A DNA stretch of 12,073 nt from an uncultured Bacteroidales bacterium (GTDB lineage Bacteria > Bacteroidota > Bacteroidia > Bacteroidales > UBA932). The translations under genes were made by a program, and so were the position numbers. Of the stretch, positions 1 to 6,878 are shown piece after piece. The notes below the pieces were generated by a model that did not search any database, was not told the origin of the DNA, and saw only the letters and a program-made list of their open reading frames with translations. Each line of letters begins with the position of its first letter. Within the stretch, counting starts at the first letter, position 1. The DNA lies in contig CAMEBJ010000019.1 of NCBI GenBank assembly GCA_945912085.1, positions 1-12,073 on the forward strand, given 5' to 3'.

Positions 1-1
1 A

Positions 2-2698
2 AGCGGGAGGCTGATAAACTCAACATTCAACAACAACTCGATGCTCTACTGGTCGAATGTCTCCACCCTCGTGGACGAGAACTACCAGATCTGCTTCCCG
101 CAGTGCACCGAATTTGTGACCTTCCACTGCAAGAACTGGTTTGCCCACTGGCCTGTGACACACGAGCCTTTCAATGATATGGACTTCTACGCGGACGGGA
201 TAGACGCCAGCTGGTGGAAGAACCATTATATGAGCAACTCGATGTTCATCCACGACCAGAAGGCGGATTTCGTCGCAGGCTACGACCACGGAAGGAACGC
301 GGGGACCATGCTTGCCGGGAACCACAACATCAACAAAGGAGGCAAATTCTGGCTTTGGGGTCCGAACAGTGAATGGGACACCAAAATACTTACCGACAAC
401 TCCGGACACTACTGTGAACTGATGGTCGGTGCATATTCCGACAACCAGCCGGACTACAACTGGAATTTCCCATACGAGACCAAACAGTTCAGCCAGTACT
501 GGTACGGACTGAGGGACATCAAGGGTGTCAAGGCAGGAAACCGCAGGGCTGCCCTGAATATGGAAATCACCTCTGCAGGCAAGGTCTTCATCGGGGCAAA
601 CGCCTCGGAGGAGATTCCGGGGGCCGTTCTCACCCTCAGCAGGGGCGGAAAGGAAATTTTCAGCCGCAAGGCACTTCTCTCCCCTGCCTCACCGATTGTG
701 GCAGAGGCAGTCACCGATGCAGATGTGAGGGAGGAGGAACTCACCCTGACTCTTACGGACGGGAACGGTAAAGTGGTGGCATCCTACACTCCTCTCGTCA
801 AGGATCCGACAGCTCCCCTTCCGGAGATTGTCGAAAGGCCTCTGCTTCCAAGCCAGATAGAGAACACGGAGGAATGTTTCCTTGTTGGACTGCGCAATCT
901 CCAGTTCCACAATCCTTTCGTCAACCCCGTGGATTACTTCGAGGAAGTCCTCAGACGCGATCCGGGCGACACCAGGGCCAACACTCAGATGGGAGTTTAC
1001 TACCGGTTGAGGGGAGAATATGCCAAGGCGGAGAGTTATCTGCGGACCGCCATCAGAAGGCAGACCAAAGACTACACCCGTCCGAAGGATGCCGAAGCCC
1101 TGTACAATCTCGGACTGATTCTCAAACTGACCGGCAAGAGGGAAGCTGCCTACGACACCCTCTACCGTGCAACCTGGAACTACACTTACAATTCCGGGGC
1201 AAATACCCAGCTGGCTCAGATGTACGTTGAGGACGGAGACCCGGAGTCAGCACTTGAGAGAGCAGACGAGGCGATTGCCTACAACGGACGCAACTACACC
1301 GCCATCAACCTCAAGGGTTCGATTCTGAAATCTCTCGGAAAGACAGCCCAGGCAAAAGAATGTTTCAGAAAGGTACTTGAGGAAGATCCAATGAACGCGT
1401 ACGCCACAAGGGAGACAGCCTCAGCCGAAGCATTCCGCAAATTCATGAGAGAGCAGCCTGAGTCTTATCTTGAACTTGCCCTGCAGTATCTGCACAACGG
1501 ATTCAAGGACGATGCAGTGGAATTGCTCAGGGATATTGACTCGCGGGTGGCCTACCCTACCGTGAAACTCTATCTGGGCTATCTGACCTCGGAAGAGAAA
1601 TACTTTGCGGATGCACTCGCACTGCCTGTGGATTACTGCGCTCCGTTCAGACTTGAAACAATTGATGTTCTCAAGAAGGCAATGGAGGTCTGTCCTGAAT
1701 CCGAAAGGCCTTATTACTACCTCGGTAACCTGCTCTACAACATCCAGCCTGACAGGGCTATGGAGGAATGGAGCAAGTGCGTGGAGATGAATCCTCAGGA
1801 TGATCTCGCCTGGAGGAATCTCGGCTGGGCGAACTGGCTGCACACAAAAGATTACACAGCGGCTGCATCATGCTACAGGAAAGCCATAGAACTGAATCCG
1901 GACGCTGCCCTCTATCTGGAGGAATGTGATCAGGTCCTTGAGGCCGGTGGATTCCCGGTAAGTGAGAGATATGAAATCCTGAAAGGGCACCACAACACGG
2001 CGGTAAAAAGATATTACCCTATCGCACAGGAGGTTGTCACCGGAACATATATGGGAGACTACGACTATGTCCTTGAACTTCTTGACAAATGCTATTTCCC
2101 TACGAGAGAGGGTGTGGCCAATTTCCACGACACTTTTGTGGATGCACTCCTGCTTGCAGGAAAGGCAAAGATCAGGGAAGGACTCACCCGGGATGCCATA
2201 GCCCTATACAAGAAAGCATTCACATATCCGGAAAACCACCAGGTCTTCCTCGTTGACGAGAGGGCAACCCACGATGCTCAGATAAACTACTTCCTCGGAG
2301 AGGCTTACGAAATCCTCGGAGAGAAGGAGGAGGCCCAAAGGCATTACACCCTCGCTGCAGACCAGGACTACAATCTAAAAGGCAGCAAGGACTACAGATA
2401 CTGGACGGCGCTCGCGATGAAGAAAATCGGCAGGAAGGCCGAGGCAAAAGCCCTCCTTAAGGCTATGGTGGCAGACGGGAAAGCCGGAGTGGTGACCCAG
2501 TTCGTCAATTTCTACGGTGCTGAAGGAACAACCGGAAGGACAGTCGAGGCAATCAATGCGGAAGCATATTACACCCGTGCACTCGGAGAACTCGGTCTCG
2601 GACACAGGTGCAAGGCACGCAGACTGTTCAAAAAGGTGAAGACACTGAAGCCTGACCACCTCTGGGCGAATGAAATGCTGAAGAACAAAATGAGATGA
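2..2698 (+). CDS. DUF5107 and TPR-repeat protein, 5' end cut by window edge
   Basis: The reading frame is open from base 2, so the first ATG visible (base 41) is internal and the true start lies upstream; 898 residues remain. Counting from that ATG, residues 1 to about 165 match the DUF5107 domain (a galactose-mutarotase-like beta fold). Hallmarks are a WSN motif near 4-6, an FVAGYDH stretch near 77-83, a WLWG near 104-107, and an LTDN..HYCEL segment near 117-126. Residues about 170-255 look like a beta-rich linker. From about 293 to the C-terminus the protein is helical TPR-type repeats, for example around 308-340, 419-452, 585-640 and the final one ending near 880. Family members sit beside glycoside hydrolases in Bacteroidota; the DUF5107 domain is proposed to bind or act on carbohydrate, but no reaction is established. 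Its stop overlaps the next start (ATGA), implying translational coupling. No signal peptide can be judged because the N-terminus is missing. Confidence 0.85.
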   Translation, partial: SGRLINSTFNNNSMLYWSNVSTLVDENYQICFPQCTEFVTFHCKNWFAHWPVTHEPFNDMDFYADGIDASWWKNHYMSNSMFIHDQKADFVAGYDHGRNAGTMLAGNHNINKGGKFWLWGPNSEWDTKILTDNSGHYCELMVGAYSDNQPDYNWNFPYETKQFSQYWYGLRDIKGVKAGNRRAALNMEITSAGKVFIGANASEEIPGAVLTLSRGGKEIFSRKALLSPASPIVAEAVTDADVREEELTLTLTDGNGKVVASYTPLVKDPTAPLPEIVERPLLPSQIENTEECFLVGLRNLQFHNPFVNPVDYFEEVLRRDPGDTRANTQMGVYYRLRGEYAKAESYLRTAIRRQTKDYTRPKDAEALYNLGLILKLTGKREAAYDTLYRATWNYTYNSGANTQLAQMYVEDGDPESALERADEAIAYNGRNYTAINLKGSILKSLGKTAQAKECFRKVLEEDPMNAYATRETASAEAFRKFMREQPESYLELALQYLHNGFKDDAVELLRDIDSRVAYPTVKLYLGYLTSEEKYFADALALPVDYCAPFRLETIDVLKKAMEVCPESERPYYYLGNLLYNIQPDRAMEEWSKCVEMNPQDDLAWRNLGWANWLHTKDYTAAASCYRKAIELNPDAALYLEECDQVLEAGGFPVSERYEILKGHHNTAVKRYYPIAQEVVTGTYMGDYDYVLELLDKCYFPTREGVANFHDTFVDALLLAGKAKIREGLTRDAIALYKKAFTYPENHQVFLVDERATHDAQINYFLGEAYEILGEKEEAQRHYTLAADQDYNLKGSKDYRYWTALAMKKIGRKAEAKALLKAMVADGKAGVVTQFVNFYGAEGTTGRTVEAINAEAYYTRALGELGLGHRCKARRLFKKVKTLKPDHLWANEMLKNKMR

Positions 2699-4458
2699 GA
2701 AAGATATTTACTTGTCTGATGGTGACGGCAGCCCTTTCCTGCGGATGCTGCCGTCACGGTGGGCACGGAGACATCAACGTCAGAATCAGTCTTGACGGGA
2801 ACAGCCACAGAATCATTTCCGAAGTGCCTGTCGAAGGGGAGGACGAAATGGAGGCCAACCTCTACTACCCAAGGGTGAAAAGGCTCTCCGACGGAAGTCT
2901 GCTGCTTTCCTTTATGAACGACTTCTACGGCTGGGACCTCTATGTGATGCGCAGCGTGGATGACGGGAAGACCTGGAGTCCGGCAAAGAGGATTCTCCAG
3001 CGGGAGCCCGCAGTCTCGTCCGTCGGGGAAGATGAGAAAGTCTATGTCAATCCTGACTTCATCGAGCTGCAGGACGGAAGACTGATGCTTGCCTACCAAT
3101 GGCGTTACAAGAAGGGATACAACGACATTCCCAACACCAATGTGAACTGCGGGATAGGGATAACCGTCAGCAATGACAAAGGTCTCACCTGGGATTCCGG
3201 GCGTTCTGTGTACAGGGGAAGATGCTGGGAACCAGCCCTTCTCCAGCTGCCCTCCGGGGAAATCCAGATGTACATTACCTCAAGCCAGAATGTGGTGGAC
3301 GGGCTGTCCTGTCCACGCACGGTCCTGATAAGGTCATTCGACGGTGGAAAGACATGGCAGGGAAAGGAGGAATGCGACATCAACGACAATGAACTGATTT
3401 CATACACCGTTGATGACAGGTTTGGATATGACGGGATGCCGACGGCAGTCATTCTTGATGACGGGTCCATTGCGATGAGCCTTGAAGTCTGGAGCGGGAA
3501 ATATGTCGTGGACCAGACACCGGTCATTGTCAAGACGACCGGGGAAGAAAACTGGAGGCTTGACACAGAGGCAATTCTCCGCGAAGGCGGTCCGGCCTAT
3601 CCTCAGAAAAAACAGGCCAACAAAGACCTTGTGGCCTACGGTCCTTACATAGGCAAACTTCCATCTGGGGAAGTACTTCTGCTTTCCGGAGGACTCTACA
3701 AAGGAGAAAGCGGTTCCTGGCTGCTTGTCGGGGACCGGAATGCGGATAATTTTTCCCATGCCGTCCACGGTTTCAACTGCGTCTGGGGTTCCGTTGACTA
3801 TGTCGGGGATGACAAAGTCATAATAACAGGACAGGAAGGCTACAAGGACGGCAAGACAAAAAGAGGACGGATTCATCTGATGACAGGCAAGGTCAACAGG
3901 GCAAAGGAAATCCGCAAGGGTTCTGCACCTCTCACGCCGCTGGAAGAGTTCAGTCCTGAAGGGCACTGGTTCCTCGGCAAGAAGTCCTCTTCAAGCGTAT
4001 TCTACGACTTCAACTACACCGACAGCGCATTCATTTTCGACACCTGGTATCTGACTGACAAGTTGACGGCATTCACGGTGGAGAACTCCGATGCCTCCGT
4101 CATCCTCATCTCAAGGGGAGAGGATGTCTTCAAAGCGGCAGTCTGTCCTTCAGGGAAATACGAAGTTTCGCATCTCGAAAACAATTCCTGGCACATCATC
4201 CACACCGGTCAGACCAGTGAGATTAAGGTGTGCGGAACCATAAACGATGATGCAGACATAGACACGGGATATTCAGCACAAGTTGCCATCCCATGGGAAT
4301 TTTTTGGAGGAAGTCCCCGCAGAGGAGAAGAAGCCAGAATACACATAGCACGCTGGTACAAGGAGAAATCAAAAGAAAAGCATCCAAGGCAATGGGAGGA
4401 ACTGGAGGGGGAATCCTCCGACATCCCGTCCGAATGGCTGAGAGTGAGATTCAGATAG
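2695..4458 (+). CDS. Probable lipoprotein glycosidase: BNR/Asp-box propeller (GH93/sialidase-like) with C-terminal CBM9-like module
   Basis: This 587-residue protein begins with a short signal sequence ending in a cysteine cluster (LSCGCC, residues 14-19), so it is probably a lipoprotein, although which cysteine is lipidated is unclear. Residues about 50-400 form a sialidase-type beta-propeller: a YPRV segment (58-61) in the place of the sialidase RIP motif, and three Asp-boxes (S.DDGKTW at 87-94, SNDKGLTW at 159-166, SFDGGKTW at 214-221). A WEP motif (178-180), a GMP motif (247-249) and a LEVW segment with E264 resemble GH93 exo-arabinanases more than GH33 sialidases, because I do not see the full sialidase arginine triad. 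Residues about 432-587 resemble the CBM9/DOMON-like carbohydrate-binding fold (AIPWEFFGG at 531-539, final EWLRVRF strand). It starts within the stop of the DUF5107/TPR gene, so the two are co-translated. Substrate is an inference: a plant arabinan-type or other exo-cleaved glycan. A GH33-type or uncharacterised sialidase-fold enzyme remains possible. Confidence 0.8.
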   Translation: MRKIFTCLMVTAALSCGCCRHGGHGDINVRISLDGNSHRIISEVPVEGEDEMEANLYYPRVKRLSDGSLLLSFMNDFYGWDLYVMRSVDDGKTWSPAKRILQREPAVSSVGEDEKVYVNPDFIELQDGRLMLAYQWRYKKGYNDIPNTNVNCGIGITVSNDKGLTWDSGRSVYRGRCWEPALLQLPSGEIQMYITSSQNVVDGLSCPRTVLIRSFDGGKTWQGKEECDINDNELISYTVDDRFGYDGMPTAVILDDGSIAMSLEVWSGKYVVDQTPVIVKTTGEENWRLDTEAILREGGPAYPQKKQANKDLVAYGPYIGKLPSGEVLLLSGGLYKGESGSWLLVGDRNADNFSHAVHGFNCVWGSVDYVGDDKVIITGQEGYKDGKTKRGRIHLMTGKVNRAKEIRKGSAPLTPLEEFSPEGHWFLGKKSSSSVFYDFNYTDSAFIFDTWYLTDKLTAFTVENSDASVILISRGEDVFKAAVCPSGKYEVSHLENNSWHIIHTGQTSEIKVCGTINDDADIDTGYSAQVAIPWEFFGGSPRRGEEARIHIARWYKEKSKEKHPRQWEELEGESSDIPSEWLRVRFR

Positions 4459-4476
4459 CATTTCCTTCTGCAATTT

Positions 4477-4513
4477 TCCCGGACAGGCATCCAGTCTGTC
4501 CGGGATTTTTTTT
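4477..4513 (+). terminator. Rho-independent terminator after the glycosidase gene
   Basis: A perfect inverted repeat CCCGGACAG (4478-4486) and CTGTCCGGG (4496-4504), extended one pair by T4477/A4505, encloses a 9-nt loop and is followed by eight T residues (4506-4513). It lies about 20 nt after the glycosidase stop and should end the DUF5107-glycosidase transcript, leaving the next gene to its own promoter. Confidence 0.92.
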
Positions 4514-4570
4514 CTGTGGCACAAAAATCGTATTATTGCAGTCCCGGTCAATATTTGACAAAGAGACACA

Positions 4571-5731
4571 ATGAAAAGATTCGCCATTTTTCTGAGCCTG
4601 ATGGTCTTGTCGGCCAGCATCTCAGGCAGAGATTTCAGAGGGAGGGTTTTCCTGAAAGACACGACAACGGTGCCCGGAGACTATGTTATGGTCTATTGCC
4701 AGGCCATCGGGACTGGCACACTGACCGACGAGCAGGGTAATTTCCATCTTGAACTGGGGAATTTCCCCGGGGATGTCAGAGTTGAGTTTTCCAGAATCGG
4801 ATACAGAACGGTTTACAGGGATATTCCTGAATCTTCCGACACAATTCACATTGAAGACATAATCCTTGAGCCGCAGGAGTTGATGCTGACAGCTGCCTAC
4901 GTGACACCTGAAGGAATGGACCCGTCAAAGTTCATCCTCTCCAAAATGTGGGAGACCGCAAAAGGAAACCGGAAAAAGCAGATGGACTACAGCGCCGACA
5001 TCAGTTATGACGTGGCAACGCACGAGATTCCGCTGATTGCCGGGGTGGTTTCCAAGGGAATGATAGGAATGGTCAAGTTCGCCGCAGCGATGAAAGGATA
5101 TGGCGCACTTGTCAGATACTGCCTCAAGAATGACGATTTGTCAGCCCGGGTTACCCTCACAAGGGACGTGAAGAAGGGGAAGGCAAAAGATTACAATCAG
5201 AAAATCCATTGCGATGACCCCGAACTTCCGGAAAACGTTCAGGAAGACATTATGTCCCTTTTCAAGTTGGTCAATCTCTTCGAGATCATCTACGGGGAGA
5301 CCACCAACTGGGGGCAGAAATTCTCCAATGACCATCATTTCGACCTCGTCGGGACCTATGAATACGGAGAACATCTTGTGGATGTCCTTGAATGGAACGA
5401 CCCCAAAGAAAGGGTGAAGGCAACTGTCCACGTAGTTGAACAGGACTGGGGGATTCTCAAAGTCCAGATGTACACGGCCGAAGGGGAAGTTCTCCGCTGC
5501 GAAGCCCGTGATGCGGGGAACGGAGTGTATATGCCGGTAAGTTTCGTGCTCAAGCCGACCATCACAATGATTCGTGCCGAACAGATCCCTGAACTGATTG
5601 AATATGTAAGAAACTCCGACAGATTCAAGAAAGGGATGAAAGAGAGGGCCATCAAACTCCTTGAAAGCCGCCTTGGAAGCGACTTCAACCCCTACGTTTC
5701 CTTCGGATTCAACATCAGGTACAGATACTGA
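4571..5731 (+). CDS. Secreted protein with carboxypeptidase-regulatory-like domain, DUF5686-like without barrel
   Basis: The 386-residue product starts with a signal peptide (MKRFAIFLSLMVLSASISG, likely cleaved near residue 19). Residues about 22-110 form a CarboxypepD_reg-like Ig fold, as found at the N-terminus of SusC/TonB-dependent receptors and DUF5686 proteins: GRVF at 24-27, GTGTLTDEQGNF at 47-58, RIGYRT at 75-80, and a closing IILEPQELML strand. The segment starting at about 117 (DPSKFILSKMWETAKGNRKKQ) resembles the helical linker of DUF5686 proteins, which are usually about twice this length and carry an outer-membrane barrel. No barrel-length region follows here, but the last residues (YVSFGFNIRYRY) alternate like a terminal outer-membrane beta-strand. 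The location is therefore periplasmic or outer membrane, with function unknown. The gene follows a terminator and has a weak -7-like AATATTTG at 4550-4557, so it is probably monocistronic. Its last 17 nt overlap the convergent DUF362 gene. Confidence 0.75.
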   Translation: MKRFAIFLSLMVLSASISGRDFRGRVFLKDTTTVPGDYVMVYCQAIGTGTLTDEQGNFHLELGNFPGDVRVEFSRIGYRTVYRDIPESSDTIHIEDIILEPQELMLTAAYVTPEGMDPSKFILSKMWETAKGNRKKQMDYSADISYDVATHEIPLIAGVVSKGMIGMVKFAAAMKGYGALVRYCLKNDDLSARVTLTRDVKKGKAKDYNQKIHCDDPELPENVQEDIMSLFKLVNLFEIIYGETTNWGQKFSNDHHFDLVGTYEYGEHLVDVLEWNDPKERVKATVHVVEQDWGILKVQMYTAEGEVLRCEARDAGNGVYMPVSFVLKPTITMIRAEQIPELIEYVRNSDRFKKGMKERAIKLLESRLGSDFNPYVSFGFNIRYRY

Positions 5732-6875
5732 CGAGTTCGTAGTCCCTGCTTCCCAGACCGATTTTCTCACCGTGTTCCACCCCGGCCTGCCAGCAGGTGT
5801 CAGGATGGATTCTGTGGAACTTGTCCTTCTGGTGGTCATCGTGGCAGCAACCCTCCGAAGGACCTTCCCTGCCGATTATGTCTGCCAGACGGTTCCCCGA
5901 AGAGATTGAAGGTGCCGCATTCACGATGTCGGCACAGGCGCAGTCCAGAGCAACCGGGTCGAATGAGGCGGCAATGCCAAGATCCGGAACAATGGCAGCA
6001 TCATTGTGGTTCCAGCAGTCACACTCAGGTGACACATTCATTATGAAACTGATGTGGAAATGCGGTTTCCCGAGCACAACGGCCTTGGCATATTCGGCAA
6101 TCTTGTAATTGAGTTCCTCGGCACTACTGCTGCTTCCCATCACTGCCCCGCTGTGCTGGCAGACTGCCACGCACTGGCCGCATCCGACGCATTTCGAATA
6201 GTCAATCACAGCCTTGCGCCCCTTGCCGGATGTCACCATTGAAACGGCCTCGTGACTGCAATATTTCACACACATACCGCATCCCGTGCAGGCATCCGTG
6301 TCAATCCGGGGCTGGGAGGAACAATGCAGTTCCAGCTTTCCCCCAACGCTCGCCGAGCCCATTCCGAGATTCTTCAGAGCTCCTCCGAAGCCGGCCTGCT
6401 CGTGCCCCTTGAAATGGTTCATCGAAATGATGATGTCAGCGTTGGCAATCGCCGTTCCGATTTTCGGAGCCTTGCAGTACTCCCCGTCCAGAGGGATTTC
6501 GATGTACTCCGTTCCCTTCAATCCGTCTGCAATAATCACATTTGCATGTGCCGAAATCGGATTGAATCCATTGTTCATTGCAGCATCCAGATGATCCACC
6601 GCATTGCTCCTGCCGCCACTGTAAAGAGTGTTGCTGTCAGTGAGGAAGACCTTGGCCCCGAGGGAGCGTAGGTAATCCACCAGTTTTGCGGCATAGTTCG
6701 GGCGGATATATGCCAGATTGCCCGGCTCCCCGAAATGAATCTTGATTGCAGTGAACTTTCCGTCAAAATCCACAGACTCGATTCCGGCTGCCTTGACAAG
6801 GCGTATCATCTTGGTCATCAGGTCCAGACCCGGTCTGGTCCTTAGATCCGTAAAATATACTTTTGATTTTCCCAT
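5715..6875 (-). CDS. DUF362 protein with two 4Fe-4S ferredoxin motifs
   Basis: This 386-residue cytoplasmic protein has no signal peptide and matches DUF362, a family of uncharacterised iron-sulphur proteins. The N-terminal half carries an IHFGEPGN segment (46-53) and a SMNHFKGHEQAGFGG segment (151-165) typical of the family. Two ferredoxin-type clusters follow: C196-x2-C199-x2-C202-x3-C206 and C229-x2-C232-x2-C235-x3-C239. A CDCW (285-288) and a PDLGIAASFDPVALD segment (297-311) complete the DUF362 signature. It may take part in electron transfer or bind two [4Fe-4S] clusters structurally; the substrate is unknown. The ATG lies 3 nt after the stop of the M3 peptidase gene, so the two are almost certainly one transcript. 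The 3' end overlaps the convergent carboxypeptidase-regulatory-like gene by 17 nt, with no terminator visible between them. Confidence 0.9.
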   Translation of the reverse strand: MGKSKVYFTDLRTRPGLDLMTKMIRLVKAAGIESVDFDGKFTAIKIHFGEPGNLAYIRPNYAAKLVDYLRSLGAKVFLTDSNTLYSGGRSNAVDHLDAAMNNGFNPISAHANVIIADGLKGTEYIEIPLDGEYCKAPKIGTAIANADIIISMNHFKGHEQAGFGGALKNLGMGSASVGGKLELHCSSQPRIDTDACTGCGMCVKYCSHEAVSMVTSGKGRKAVIDYSKCVGCGQCVAVCQHSGAVMGSSSSAEELNYKIAEYAKAVVLGKPHFHISFIMNVSPECDCWNHNDAAIVPDLGIAASFDPVALDCACADIVNAAPSISSGNRLADIIGREGPSEGCCHDDHQKDKFHRIHPDTCWQAGVEHGEKIGLGSRDYELVSICT

Positions 6876-6878
6876 AGA

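Noticed and set aside
2569..3099. Minus-strand ORF of 176 codons across the DUF5107-glycosidase junction
   Set aside because: It is antisense to two coupled genes with recognisable families and has no start context of its own.
3400..3966. Minus-strand ORF of 188 codons inside the glycosidase gene
   Set aside because: The opposite frame encodes clear Asp-box and propeller motifs; the antisense product shows no domain and no promoter.
5141..5839. Long minus-strand ORF (232 codons) opposite the carboxypeptidase-regulatory-like gene
   Set aside because: It lies almost wholly antisense to a well-supported gene, overlaps the DUF362 end, has no recognisable domain and reads as a codon-bias shadow.
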